Assembly (NCBI GenBank): GCA_045536365.1
Contig: JAZSNL010000022.1
Location: forward strand, 62,001-126,000
Reading direction: 5' to 3'
DNA length: 64,000 bases
Source: JAZSNL01 sp045536365
Lineage (GTDB): Bacteria > Bacillota_I > Bacilli_A > ML615J-28 > CAG-313
Shown: piece after piece, positions 26,361 to 35,214 of the stretch
How positions within the stretch are numbered: the stretch's first letter is position 1
Layout of the letters: the number at the start of each line of letters is the position of its first letter
Position numbers and translations under genes: made by a program
Notes under the pieces: generated by a model
The model's input: only the letters and a program-made list of their open reading frames with translations
What the model was told of the DNA's origin: nothing
Database searches by the model: none

Positions 26361-28173
26361 AATTATACAATTACCAGAAAATTTAGCTAATATGATTGCT
26401 GCAGGAGAAGTAGTAGAACGTCCTGCAAATGTCGTTAAAGAATTAGTTGAAAACAGTTTTGATGCTGGAAGCACACAAATTAAAATTGACTTAATTGAAG
26501 CAGGATTAGAAAAAATAACAGTTACTGATAATGGTTCAGGTATAGAAAAAGATCAAATACCCGTTGCTTTAAAAAGACATGCTACAAGTAAAATATCATC
26601 AGTAGAAGATTTATTTTCAATTTCATCATTAGGATTTAGAGGAGAAGCCTTACCATCTATTGCAAGTGTTTCTATTTTTACAATAACATCTAGTACAGAT
26701 GGTAATAGCGCATATTATTATAAATACAAAGGATTAGAACTAGTTAGTGAAGGAGTTACTTCTTTACCAAAAGGAACTAAAATAGAAGTAGAAAAATTAT
26801 TTTATAACGTTCCTGCAAGACTTAAATACTTAAGTTCTAACGCAAATGAATTATCATTAATCATGAGTTTTATCACTAAATATGCAATTGCGTATCCTGA
26901 AGTTTCATTCAATGTAACTAATAATGGTAAAACTATTTTTAAAACAACCGGAAAAGATTCAATAGAAGAACTATTAGGAAATATCTATGGTCTTTCTACC
27001 GCAAAAAATATGATTTCATTTAAAGGATCAAATAATTTATATACCATCTCTGGAATGTGTTCCAATAATTCTGTATATCGTTCTAATAAAAATGGTATCA
27101 CTATTATTATCAACAAAAGATTAATCAAAAATCAATCTATTCAGTATGCAATAACAGATGCATATAAAACTATTTTACCTGTAGGTAAATATCCAGTTGT
27201 TGTATTAGAAATAAAATGTCAATCTTCACTTATTGATGTAAATGTTCATCCATCAAAATTAGAAATTAAATTTACTGATGAATACTTACTTAAAAACCTT
27301 ATTACTAATTCAATAAAAAACGCTTTATATGAAGAACCATTAATTTATCATGAAAACACAACCCTTCCTAGAGAAGATGAAACTAAAAAAGTCGAAGAAT
27401 TACCAACTCAAACGCCAAAAATGACAAATAATAACAAAACCGAACAAAAAGAAATTTTGGATTGGGACGACTTTTTAGAAGAAGATGATCAAATCTATGA
27501 TGATTCAAGAGAAGAAAAAGAAGAAATTTCAGTTGAAATAGAAAATGAAAATAAACAACCAATTTTATTAGAAGAAGAAAATGATACAGCATTCTTTACT
27601 AAACTAAATTATATTGGTCAATACAATCTTACTTATTTATTAATGGAATATGACAATGATTTATATTTAATTGATCAACATGCTGCAATGGAAAGATGGA
27701 TGTATGAAAAAATATCAAAAGAATTTGAAAAAGAAAAACAAGAATTCTTTGAATTATTAATTCCATTTAATCTAGAATTCAGTGTTTCAGAAATTAATAT
27801 TATTCAAACATATTTTTCTGAATTATTAAAACTAGGTATTACTTGTGAACTATTTGGAAATAACACTATTATAATAAGAACAATCCCAACATGGATTAAA
27901 ATAGAATATGCTGAATCTTACGTTAGAGATATTATTAATCATATGATGTTATTAAATACATCTCCAAAAGCTAAAGTAATGGATTCTCTTGCAAAATCAT
28001 TAAGCTGTAAAAAATCGATAAAAGCTGATACTTTAATCAGAATAGATGAAGTAAACACCTTAATGAAAAACCTAGATACTTGTAAAATGCCATACACTTG
28101 TCCTCATGGAAGACCAACATTAATTAAATTCTCTCTTTACGAAATTGAAAAAATGTTTAAGAGGGTTATGTAA
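26353..28173 (+). CDS. mutL: DNA mismatch repair protein MutL (endonuclease type)
   Basis: 606 residues. The N-terminal GHKL ATPase shows ENSFDAGS, TDNGSGIEKD, RHATSKI and LGFRGEALPS. An acidic linker (about 345-415) precedes the C-terminal dimerisation/nuclease domain with DQHAAMERWMYE from Asp441, SCKKSIKAD and CPHGRPT. The DQHA(x)2E(x)4E motif marks the nicking-active MutL of bacteria lacking MutH. It overlaps mutS by 8 nt and miaA by 1 nt. Confidence 0.97.
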   Translation: MSKIIQLPENLANMIAAGEVVERPANVVKELVENSFDAGSTQIKIDLIEAGLEKITVTDNGSGIEKDQIPVALKRHATSKISSVEDLFSISSLGFRGEALPSIASVSIFTITSSTDGNSAYYYKYKGLELVSEGVTSLPKGTKIEVEKLFYNVPARLKYLSSNANELSLIMSFITKYAIAYPEVSFNVTNNGKTIFKTTGKDSIEELLGNIYGLSTAKNMISFKGSNNLYTISGMCSNNSVYRSNKNGITIIINKRLIKNQSIQYAITDAYKTILPVGKYPVVVLEIKCQSSLIDVNVHPSKLEIKFTDEYLLKNLITNSIKNALYEEPLIYHENTTLPREDETKKVEELPTQTPKMTNNNKTEQKEILDWDDFLEEDDQIYDDSREEKEEISVEIENENKQPILLEEENDTAFFTKLNYIGQYNLTYLLMEYDNDLYLIDQHAAMERWMYEKISKEFEKEKQEFFELLIPFNLEFSVSEINIIQTYFSELLKLGITCELFGNNTIIIRTIPTWIKIEYAESYVRDIINHMMLLNTSPKAKVMDSLAKSLSCKKSIKADTLIRIDEVNTLMKNLDTCKMPYTCPHGRPTLIKFSLYEIEKMFKRVM

Positions 28174-29078
28174 TGGATAAAGTTATTGTCATAACAGGCC
28201 CAACAGCTGTAGGTAAAACAAAACTATCAGTTAAAATTGCAAAAGAATTAAACACAGAAATAATTAATAGTGATGCTTATCAAGTATATAAAGGACTTGA
28301 TATTGCTACCGCAAAAGTAAAAGAAGAAGAAAAAGAAGGAATTAATCATCATCTACTTGATATAATTGATCCTTCAACTGAATTTTCTGTTTTTGATTAT
28401 CAAAAAATAACAAGAGAAAAAATAACTGAGTTCATTAATAATAATAAAATTCCTTTACTTGTAGGAGGAAGTGGATTATACATTGATGCAGTTGTTAAGA
28501 ACTATAACTTTAATGAAGAAAAAAGAAATTCAAAATTAGAAGAAGAAACAAAAGAATTAACAAATGAAGAACTTCATCAAATATTAGTTTCCTTAAACCC
28601 TGATAAAGCAAAAGAAATTCATCCCAATAACCGCAAACGCGTTCTTCGATCAATAGAATTAGAAAAATCGAATATTGACAAAGATGAAAGAAATAAAAAA
28701 AATGAACCTTACTATGATTCATTAATAATCTTTTTAAATGATGATCGAGAAACTTTATATGAAAGAATCAATAATCGAGTTGATCAAATGGTAAAAGAAG
28801 GATTAATAGAAGAAGCTAAATACTTCTATGATAATAATCTCTTAAGTAAAACATCAAAAGCTACAATCGGATATAAAGAACTATTTGAATATTTTGATAA
28901 TTTAATTTCTTTAGAAGAAGCAATTGATTTGATTAAAAAGAACTCAAGACATTATGCAAAAAGACAAATGACTTGGTTTAATAATAAACCTGATGTTGTT
29001 AAAGTTAAAATTAATTTAAATAATTTTAATCAAACAATCGAAGAAGTAAAAAATATTATAATTAAATTTCTAAACTAA
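28173..29078 (+). CDS. miaA: tRNA dimethylallyltransferase MiaA
   Basis: Isopentenylates A37 of tRNAs reading UNN codons. The P-loop GPTAVGKT lies at 8-15, DAYQVYKGLDIATAK forms the substrate loop (the usual DSMQ is DAYQ here), and HYAKRQMTWF is the conserved C-terminal motif. It has 301 residues. Its ATG shares the A of the mutL TAA stop (TAATG). Confidence 0.97.
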   Translation: MDKVIVITGPTAVGKTKLSVKIAKELNTEIINSDAYQVYKGLDIATAKVKEEEKEGINHHLLDIIDPSTEFSVFDYQKITREKITEFINNNKIPLLVGGSGLYIDAVVKNYNFNEEKRNSKLEEETKELTNEELHQILVSLNPDKAKEIHPNNRKRVLRSIELEKSNIDKDERNKKNEPYYDSLIIFLNDDRETLYERINNRVDQMVKEGLIEEAKYFYDNNLLSKTSKATIGYKELFEYFDNLISLEEAIDLIKKNSRHYAKRQMTWFNNKPDVVKVKINLNNFNQTIEEVKNIIIKFLN

Positions 29079-29107
29079 AATTGATACATTACGTATCAAT
29101 TTTTTTA
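29077..29107 (+). terminator. Terminator of mutS-mutL-miaA
   Basis: ATTGATAC (29080-29087), loop ATTAC, GTATCAAT (29093-29100), T6. Confidence 0.9.
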
Positions 29108-29150
29108 TTCTATTTAAATATTATTATCAATATAATATATTGGTGATACT

Positions 29151-30002
29151 ATGAAAAAAATTAACATCTTAATAATTACAATTATATCAATAATATTTGT
29201 TATTACCTTTCATTATAAAACAAGCAAAATCAATAGTGTAACTAAAAAATATTTAACTATGAATATTTCTGCAAAATCCGCTATTGTAATGAATTGTAAA
29301 ACAAATGAAATATATTTTGAAAAAAATGCATATACAAAAATGCTACCAGCTTCAATAACTAAAATCCTAACTTGCATTACTGCAATCGAAAACTATGATT
29401 TAGATGATTATGTAATTATTAACGATTTAGTAAATACAATTGAAGGAAGTTCAATATATTTAAAAAAGAATGATATTATTTCCATTAAAGATTTGTTATA
29501 TGGATCAATGTTATGTTCAGGAAATGACGCATCAACATTTTTATCTTTAAAATACAGTGGGAAAGAAGAAGACTTTATTTATTTAATGAATAAACTATGT
29601 AAGAAAATAGGAACAAAATCATCAATTTTTAATAATCCAACAGGTTTAGATTCAAAAACACATAACTATACAACAGCTTATGATATGGCATTAATAATGA
29701 ACTATGCGTTAAAAAATAATGAGTTTCGTAAAATTAATCAAACAATTAGTTATTCACCAACTATTTACTCAAATTCAAAACTATATTTTTTTAATAAACA
29801 CAAACTTATTAGAAACTATCCCGGTTACGTAACAGGTGGTAAAACTGGTTATACAAAAAAAGCAGGTAGAACTTTAGTAACCACATTTTCAAAAAATGAC
29901 TTAGAAATTGTTATAGTAACATTGGATGATCCTAATGATTGGAATAACCATTTGAGACTTGCTGAAGCCGTTTTTAAAGAAAGCGAGATGAATAATTATT
30001 GA
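29151..30002 (+). CDS. dacB: D-alanyl-D-alanine carboxypeptidase (DacB/DacF-like, peptidase S11)
   Basis: A low-molecular-mass PBP with an N-terminal membrane/signal segment (about 4-20), SITK (68-71, Ser68 nucleophile), SGN (123-125) and KTG (231-233). At 283 residues it lacks the usual C-terminal beta domain and amphipathic anchor of PBP5, so the N-terminal helix may be the only tether. It is followed without gap by spmA and spmB; in Bacillus dacB-spmA-spmB trims spore-cortex cross-links and supports core dehydration, which is the likely role here. TATAAT at 29131-29136 resembles SigA; I saw no convincing SigE box. The stop is TGA. Confidence 0.88.
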   Translation: MKKINILIITIISIIFVITFHYKTSKINSVTKKYLTMNISAKSAIVMNCKTNEIYFEKNAYTKMLPASITKILTCITAIENYDLDDYVIINDLVNTIEGSSIYLKKNDIISIKDLLYGSMLCSGNDASTFLSLKYSGKEEDFIYLMNKLCKKIGTKSSIFNNPTGLDSKTHNYTTAYDMALIMNYALKNNEFRKINQTISYSPTIYSNSKLYFFNKHKLIRNYPGYVTGGKTGYTKKAGRTLVTTFSKNDLEIVIVTLDDPNDWNNHLRLAEAVFKESEMNNY

Positions 30003-30592
30003 TAAATAAAATTTGGAACGCTCTCATCGTAGTTGGAATTATTATAAGTATCTTTACTGGTAAAATAAATGACTTAGGTGATGTAATTATAAACTCATCA
30101 AAAGACGCTTTTTCTATCTTTTTTAACATGGCTATTTTAATATTATTTTGGGGAGGTATTTTTAATATAGCAGTAGAAAGCGGAATGATTAAAAATCTAA
30201 TTAAATATTTTAAGAAACCCTTAAAATTCATTTTTCCAGAATTACCTAGTGACTCTCTTGCATTAGAATATGTTAGTTCTAATATCATTGCAAATCTACT
30301 AGGACTTGGTTCAGCCGCAACCCCACTTGGATTAAAAGCATTTGATGAAATGCAAAAATTAAATAAAGATAAGAAGAACCCATCAAGATCAATGTTAACT
30401 TTTATTATTTTAAACATTAGTTCACTTACTATTTTTCCTACTACAATAATAGGTATTAGAACTTTATACCATGGAACTACGAATAACTCATTAATATTTT
30501 TAATGATTATGACAACATTATTTTCTACTTTTATTGCATTTTCATTAGATCGTATTTTTTATAAATTAGATCAAAGGAAAAATAAAAAATGA
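29999..30592 (+). CDS. spmA: Spore maturation protein SpmA
   Basis: 197-residue membrane protein starting INKIWNALIVVGIIISI, then FNMAILILFWGGIFNIA, the conserved NIIANLLGLGSAATPLG segment, and SLTIFPTTIIGIR. SpmA and SpmB are gate-like membrane proteins needed for full spore-core dehydration. The start is TTG 29999, overlapping the dacB TGA stop by 4 nt (TTGA); it aligns with the typical SpmA N-terminus and no ATG is nearby. Confidence 0.92.
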   Translation: MINKIWNALIVVGIIISIFTGKINDLGDVIINSSKDAFSIFFNMAILILFWGGIFNIAVESGMIKNLIKYFKKPLKFIFPELPSDSLALEYVSSNIIANLLGLGSAATPLGLKAFDEMQKLNKDKKNPSRSMLTFIILNISSLTIFPTTIIGIRTLYHGTTNNSLIFLMIMTTLFSTFIAFSLDRIFYKLDQRKNKK

Positions 30593-31086
30593 TTATAGTA
30601 GTAATTTATGTATTATTTATTATTTTATATGGAATAATAAAGAAAGTAGATTGTTTTAATTCCTTTACTAGAGGTGTTGAAAATAATTTTAAAACCGCTA
30701 AATCGTTACTTCCTACTATAATGGGGTTAGTATTAGGAGTTAATATTTTTATTAACTCAGGAATTATTGAAATTTTAGAAAAACTTTTTGTTAATTCTAA
30801 AATAGTTCCTGAATTAATTATTCAACCATTTCTAAAACCGATATCAAGTAGTTCATCAATGTTAATGATGATAAATATTTTTGAAAAATATGGAGTTAAT
30901 TCTAGTGTAGGAAAAGTATCGTCAATTCTTCAAGGATGTAGTGATACAACAATTTATATCCTTGTAATATACTTTTCAAGTATTAAAATGAAGGAAAATA
31001 AGTATGCTTTAAAGGCAGGTTTGCTAACCGATTTCATCACTTTTTTATTTGTATTTTTCCTTTGGTTTGTTTTATTAAAAAAGTAA
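30589..31086 (+). CDS. spmB: Spore maturation protein SpmB
   Basis: 165-residue multi-helix membrane protein with GVENNFKTAKSLLPTIMGLV, FLKPISSSSSMLMM and the diagnostic SSILQGCSDTTIYILVIYF. Its ATG overlaps the spmA stop (ATGA). It acts with SpmA in spore maturation. Confidence 0.93.
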   Translation: MIIVVIYVLFIILYGIIKKVDCFNSFTRGVENNFKTAKSLLPTIMGLVLGVNIFINSGIIEILEKLFVNSKIVPELIIQPFLKPISSSSSMLMMINIFEKYGVNSSVGKVSSILQGCSDTTIYILVIYFSSIKMKENKYALKAGLLTDFITFLFVFFLWFVLLKK

Positions 31087-31106
31087 AGTAAAATATTACT
31101 TTTTTT
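31077..31106 (+). terminator. Terminator of dacB-spmA-spmB
   Basis: AAAAAGTAA and TTACTTTTTT pair across a 9-nt loop and end in T7; the left arm covers the spmB stop. Confidence 0.75.
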
Positions 31107-31129
31107 ATTGAATTTTATTTACTTATTAC

Positions 31130-31158
31130 TTGTAAATATACTCGAAATTTGTTATAAT
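31130..31158 (+). promoter_or_regulatory. SigA-type promoter of rluB
   Basis: TTGTAA (31130-31135), 17 bp, TATAAT (31153-31158). Confidence 0.8.
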
Positions 31159-31200
31159 ATATTTAATGATAAATAAAAAAAACAAATAGGAGTAAAAATT

Positions 31201-31941
31201 ATGGAAAGACTTCAAAAAAGAATAGCAGCTAGCGGCGTTGCTTCAAGAAGAAAAGCCGAAGATTTAATAAAAGAAGGTCGAGTTAAAGTAAATGGTGTCG
31301 TTGTTGACACACTAGGATGTAAAGTAAGTCCTCGTGATGAAATAGAAGTAGATGGCGTAATAATTGAAAGAAGTGAAAAAGTTTATTATGCAATGAACAA
31401 ACCACGTGGAATTATATCATCAGTTTCAGATGAAAAAGGTCGTAAAACTGTTATTGATTTACTACCTGATAAAATAAAAGAAGAACATGTTTTTCCGGTA
31501 GGACGTCTAGATTATGATACAAAAGGAATCTTATTATTAACTAATGACGGAGACTTTATGAATTTAATGGTAGGACCAAAAAGTAGTGTTCAAAAAGAAT
31601 ACTTAGTTAGAGTTGACGGAATTGTTAATGAAAATCAAATGAATACTTTAAGAAATGGTGTAACTATTCAAGGTAAAAAAACTCTTCCTGCATTAGTTGA
31701 GTTAGAATCAATTGATCGTAGTAATAATTCTTGTTTATTAAGAATTACAATAACACAAGGAATGTATCATCAAATAAAAGAAATGATTAGATGTATTAAC
31801 TTAGAAGTTAAACGTTTAACAAGAGTTAGATTTGGAAATATTAAAATTGATGATTTACCTGAAGGTCAAATTAGAAGAATTACTCCTCATGAAATAAAAG
31901 TTTTATACGCATTATCAAAACAAAGTAAAGAATTAAGATAG
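31201..31941 (+). CDS. rluB: 23S rRNA pseudouridine synthase, RluB/RsuA family
   Basis: 246 residues. The N-terminal S4 RNA-binding domain reads RIAASGVASRRKAEDLIKEG, the synthase domain has YAMNKPRGIISS and catalytic Asp104 in GRLDYDTKGILLLTNDG, and GMYHQIKEMI follows. RluB-type enzymes modify U2605 in helix 93 of 23S rRNA; specificity is inferred. Position after spmB is the same as in Bacillus. AGGAG precedes ATG 31201. Confidence 0.93.
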   Translation: MERLQKRIAASGVASRRKAEDLIKEGRVKVNGVVVDTLGCKVSPRDEIEVDGVIIERSEKVYYAMNKPRGIISSVSDEKGRKTVIDLLPDKIKEEHVFPVGRLDYDTKGILLLTNDGDFMNLMVGPKSSVQKEYLVRVDGIVNENQMNTLRNGVTIQGKKTLPALVELESIDRSNNSCLLRITITQGMYHQIKEMIRCINLEVKRLTRVRFGNIKIDDLPEGQIRRITPHEIKVLYALSKQSKELR

Positions 31942-31949
31942 GTAAAAAT

Positions 31950-32840
31950 ATGTTTAGTTTAATTGGATATTTCAAATTTGAAATGGAATTTATGCAGTGG
32001 TTATATGAAATAGGAAACAAATTTTTAAATGTTTTCTTTTGGGCTATTAGTCAAATAGGTGGCACTATTGCAATAATTGCTTTTATGTGTGTAACATACT
32101 GGATTATTGATAAGACAAAAGGTAAAAAAATTACTTATGCAATAACAGTTTCAATGACATTTAATAATTTATTAAAAATGTTCTTTTCTGCAAGTCGTCC
32201 TTTTGAATATGAAGGATATGAACATTTAAGAAAATTAAAAGATTCTAGTTTATCTGATTCAGCTACAGGAACTTCATTTCCTAGTGGTCATTCACAAAAT
32301 GCTGGATCTGCTTTCTTGAGTTTATCTTTATACTTAAAGAAGAAGTGGATTGTTATTGTATCAGTTATTTTAATTATTTTAGTTCCTTTATCAAGATTAT
32401 ATTTAGGAGTTCACTTTCCTAAAGATGTCGTTTTAGGGCTATCGATTGGATTATTAACGGCTTTTTTAAGTTTCAAGCTCTTACAGAAGGCTCAAAATAT
32501 GGGTTATATCTTCTTAATAAGTAGTTTAATCTTTATTCCATTCCTTTTCTTAAAATCAACTTCACATGATTATTTTAGAAGTTTTGGCTTATTTTTAGGA
32601 GCTGGAGTTGGTATCTTATTTGAAGAAAAAGTTGTTAATTTTTCAACAAGTAATATTAGTACAAAAAACAAGATATTAAGATTAATAATTGGTTTTTCAA
32701 TTATTGGAATTATTTATATTGGTATGGGTTTAATACCAGGATTTAAAGATATTAATTCACTAGTAGTTTTACATCATTTCCTTGTATCAATAAGTTTATT
32801 TGGTTTAATTCCTTTAATTTTTAAACAATTAAAAATATAA
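31950..32840 (+). CDS. PAP2 family lipid phosphatase
   Basis: A 296-residue multi-spanning protein with the full phosphatase signature: Lys76 x6 Arg83-Pro84, PSGH (111-114) and SR(148-149) x5 His155 x3 Asp159. Candidate substrates are undecaprenyl pyrophosphate or phosphatidic acid; the sequence cannot separate them. It starts 8 nt after rluB and is probably cotranscribed with it. Confidence 0.9.
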   Translation: MFSLIGYFKFEMEFMQWLYEIGNKFLNVFFWAISQIGGTIAIIAFMCVTYWIIDKTKGKKITYAITVSMTFNNLLKMFFSASRPFEYEGYEHLRKLKDSSLSDSATGTSFPSGHSQNAGSAFLSLSLYLKKKWIVIVSVILIILVPLSRLYLGVHFPKDVVLGLSIGLLTAFLSFKLLQKAQNMGYIFLISSLIFIPFLFLKSTSHDYFRSFGLFLGAGVGILFEEKVVNFSTSNISTKNKILRLIIGFSIIGIIYIGMGLIPGFKDINSLVVLHHFLVSISLFGLIPLIFKQLKI

Positions 32841-32851
32841 TTTTATAAACT

Positions 32852-32884
32852 AAAAAATATCATTTCATATGATATTTTTTTTAT
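32852..32884 (+). terminator. Terminator after the PAP2 gene
   Basis: AAAAAATATCAT and ATGATATTTTTT form a long AT-rich stem with a TTC-type loop and T tract. Confidence 0.85.
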
Positions 32885-32916
32885 TTTATTATATAATTTA
32901 TATAAGAGGTAATATT

Positions 32917-33981
32917 ATGAACTATTTTGAAACTTTAAGTCAATATACTATTCCAGTTAAGACCCTTAATCAAATGTTAAAAGTATATAAATTAATTGGT
33001 CAAAATGATATGGTAATAGAACAATTAAAAGAAAAAGAAGAAGTATTAATTGAAAACGCGGTAATGAAAGATACTTATTTTATAGGTGAATTATTGAATT
33101 TAAATGTTACTGATAACCGTAAAAGATTAATTATTACAAAAGATTCTGCTCCTAGAAATGAAGAAGAAAGATCTCTAGCTGCAATTAAAGCAGTTATAAA
33201 AATAATTAGAGCTGATTCAATGAATTATCCTTTTAACGGTAGTGATATAATGGATTATTTAAATAAAATTTTTACAAAAAAAAGAATTAAATTTAAAACA
33301 ACATTATTCGAACCTGTTAATAAAACAATTAGATATCAACCTAAAAGCATTAGATTAATGTATGAAACAATGTTATCTGATTATCATAAAGCTTTAAAAA
33401 ATAAAGAATTTGAATCATTACATTTATCAATTCTAACATATTTACAATTTTGTTGTTTAAAGCCTTATACAGAATATAATGAATTAGCTGAAATATTCAT
33501 TTTATACTATATGTTACTTCAAAATGAAATATATTCATTTAAATACTTAAGTTTCATGGAAGTTTATTTAAAATATCAAGAAAAATTAATTTTCGAACGT
33601 GAGAAGGCTAGTATAAATTACCCAGAGGGTCGTTTTATAATGACTGAAATTATGGAAACAATCTTTGATTTAATAACAGAATCATATAATCAATTAAATA
33701 TTATCTTAAAAGACAATGTAAAAAAAGATATTTCATTCAAAGGCGAAGCCTTAGAAAAGTATATTCTTACTCAAATATCTTGTGGAACAACATTCACTAA
33801 AGAAGATATAAGAAAAAAATACCCTGATGTATCAGAATCAACTCTTAATCGTGTTTTAACAAGATTAAAAGAAGAAGGTATTATTGAAATAATTGGAATA
33901 GGAAGAAGTGCAAGATGGATAAAAATCATTCCTGATGATGATCCAAGAGCACTATTTGGTAAACTTCATGGAAATAACTGA
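32917..33981 (+). CDS. Fic-like protein with degenerate active site and winged-helix domain
   Basis: 354 residues. The middle (about 80-240) has the layout of a Fic domain, but at the position of the AMPylation motif HPFxxGNGR it reads KPYTEYNEL (182-190), so the catalytic His and the Gly/Arg pair are missing. The C-terminus (about 277-337) is a winged-helix: FTKEDIRKKYPDVSESTLNR, then VLTRLKEEGIIEIIGIGR. The combination suggests a DNA-binding regulator derived from a Fic-HTH protein. The fold call is my inference from pattern, not an alignment. ATG 32917 follows AGAGGT and a TATAAT box at 32892-32897; the longer frame from 32869 would start before that promoter. The stop is TGA. Confidence 0.6.
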   Translation: MNYFETLSQYTIPVKTLNQMLKVYKLIGQNDMVIEQLKEKEEVLIENAVMKDTYFIGELLNLNVTDNRKRLIITKDSAPRNEEERSLAAIKAVIKIIRADSMNYPFNGSDIMDYLNKIFTKKRIKFKTTLFEPVNKTIRYQPKSIRLMYETMLSDYHKALKNKEFESLHLSILTYLQFCCLKPYTEYNELAEIFILYYMLLQNEIYSFKYLSFMEVYLKYQEKLIFEREKASINYPEGRFIMTEIMETIFDLITESYNQLNIILKDNVKKDISFKGEALEKYILTQISCGTTFTKEDIRKKYPDVSESTLNRVLTRLKEEGIIEIIGIGRSARWIKIIPDDDPRALFGKLHGNN

Positions 33982-34795
33982 CATTAAAACTAATTATCAT
34001 ACTCATTATTCTATTTGTAAACACGCTGTAGGTTCTTTAGAAGAATATATTTTAAAAGCAATCGAATTAGGATATGAAGAATTTGCAGTAACGGAACATA
34101 TTCCTTTTCCAAAAGAAATGAGATCTGTAATTACTTCAAAAAGAATGTGGATTGAAGAATTAGATACTTATATTAATGAAGTAAATCATTATAAAGAAAA
34201 ATATAAAAATCAAATTAAGATTCTTTTAGGATTTGAATGCGAGTATTTGGATTTTCTTGAACCACTAATAAAAGAACTACATGAAAAATCAGATTTTCTC
34301 ATTTTAGGTCAACACTATTTAAAAGTAGGAAATAAATATAAGTCGATTTACGACGTTTCAGAAGATAAAGACCTACAAAATTATATTTCGACCGCTCACA
34401 GAGCACTTTCAACAGGGTTATTTAAAATAATAGCTCATCCAGAAATCTTTTTATGGAAAATAAAAACTTGGAATTCTTATACAGAAGAACTATCAAATCA
34501 ATTAATCGATACAGCAATAAAAAATAGTGTTTTATTAGAAATAAATTCAAACGGTATAAGACTATGTTCAAGAAAAAACAAAACATTTATTTACAACAAT
34601 AAAAAACAATATTGTTATCCAAACTACAATTTCTTTAAACTTGCAAAAGAAAAAAATGCGAAAATTATTTTAAACGATGATTCACATGATCCATCACATA
34701 TAAAAGATCAAGCTACTATAGAAGCACTTTCTATAGCGAATAACCTTCAAATTAAACTAATTAAACATATCAGCCTAGAAGAAGCTGAAAAATAA
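33968..34795 (+). CDS. hisJ: PHP-domain phosphatase, HisJ (histidinol-phosphatase) family
   Basis: 275 residues from ATG 33968. Metal-site motifs of the PHP fold are TNYHTHYSIC, AVTEHIPFP, GFECEYLD, ILGQHYL, AHPEIFLWK and NDDSHDPSHI. Many HisJ homologues hydrolyse histidinol phosphate, but no histidine-biosynthesis genes are near, so a general phosphoesterase role is possible. It overlaps the Fic-like gene by 14 nt, implying coupled translation, and is the last plus-strand gene before the convergence zone. Confidence 0.85.
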   Translation: MEITDIKTNYHTHYSICKHAVGSLEEYILKAIELGYEEFAVTEHIPFPKEMRSVITSKRMWIEELDTYINEVNHYKEKYKNQIKILLGFECEYLDFLEPLIKELHEKSDFLILGQHYLKVGNKYKSIYDVSEDKDLQNYISTAHRALSTGLFKIIAHPEIFLWKIKTWNSYTEELSNQLIDTAIKNSVLLEINSNGIRLCSRKNKTFIYNNKKQYCYPNYNFFKLAKEKNAKIILNDDSHDPSHIKDQATIEALSIANNLQIKLIKHISLEEAEK

Positions 34796-34835
34796 AAGAT
34801 AAAGAGTTATTCAACTCGTTATCCCCAATATGAGT

Positions 34836-34860
34836 AAAAGTCCAGAAATGGGCTTTTTTT
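34836..34860 (+). terminator. Terminator of the Fic-like/hisJ operon
   Basis: AAAGTCCA (34837-34844), tetraloop GAAA, TGGGCTTT (34849-34856) with one G-T pair, then T4. Confidence 0.85.
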
Positions 34861-35026
34861 AGTTCCTAATTTTAGCGTTTTTTATGGTTTAAAAACATTG
34901 TCATAAATACAAATTTGAATACGTTTATTTTCAAAAATCTGTCATATTATAGCAAATCAACTCCTCATAAGTAGTACTTGACTACTTTAACCACTATAAA
35001 CACTAACGTTTCAACACAAGCATTTG

Positions 35027-35054
35027 ACTTCCTATAATATATATTATGTTAACC
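35027..35054 (+). other. dif: dif site, chromosome dimer resolution (XerC/XerD target)
   Basis: 28 bp: XerC arm ACTTCCTATAA, 6-bp centre TATATA, XerD arm TTATGTTAACC. Against the Bacillus subtilis dif as I know it, 25 of 28 positions agree, and the first 9 bases of the XerD arm (TTATGTTAA) equal those of Escherichia coli dif. It lies in the only large intergenic zone, where plus-strand genes end and minus-strand genes begin, 3 kb from an xerD gene. The family comparison is from memory, not a search. Confidence 0.92.
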
Positions 35055-35133
35055 AATAAAATAGTAAAGTAAAATCTGTATATTTTTATATTTGTGGAAA
35101 TGTTGATAAATCGTGGGGATAATTTTTTAATAT

Positions 35134-35150
35134 TCGCCCGCAAGGGGCGA
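35134..35150. other. GC-rich hairpin near dif
   Basis: TCGCCC (35134-35139), loop GCAAG, GGGCGA (35145-35150): an isolated G/C-rich perfect stem in very AT-rich sequence, with no T run, so it is not a typical terminator. Confidence 0.6.
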
Positions 35151-35214
35151 GCCTCTGTTTATACCTCGACTTCTAGTGTGTTTTCTACCGTGTTACAAAA
35201 AATCGAACGATCAA

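Noticed and set aside
29108..29136. SigE-type promoter for dacB-spmA-spmB
   Set aside because: The upstream bases show TATAAT but not the CATACAAT-like -10 expected for SigE, so only a SigA-like -10 can be supported.
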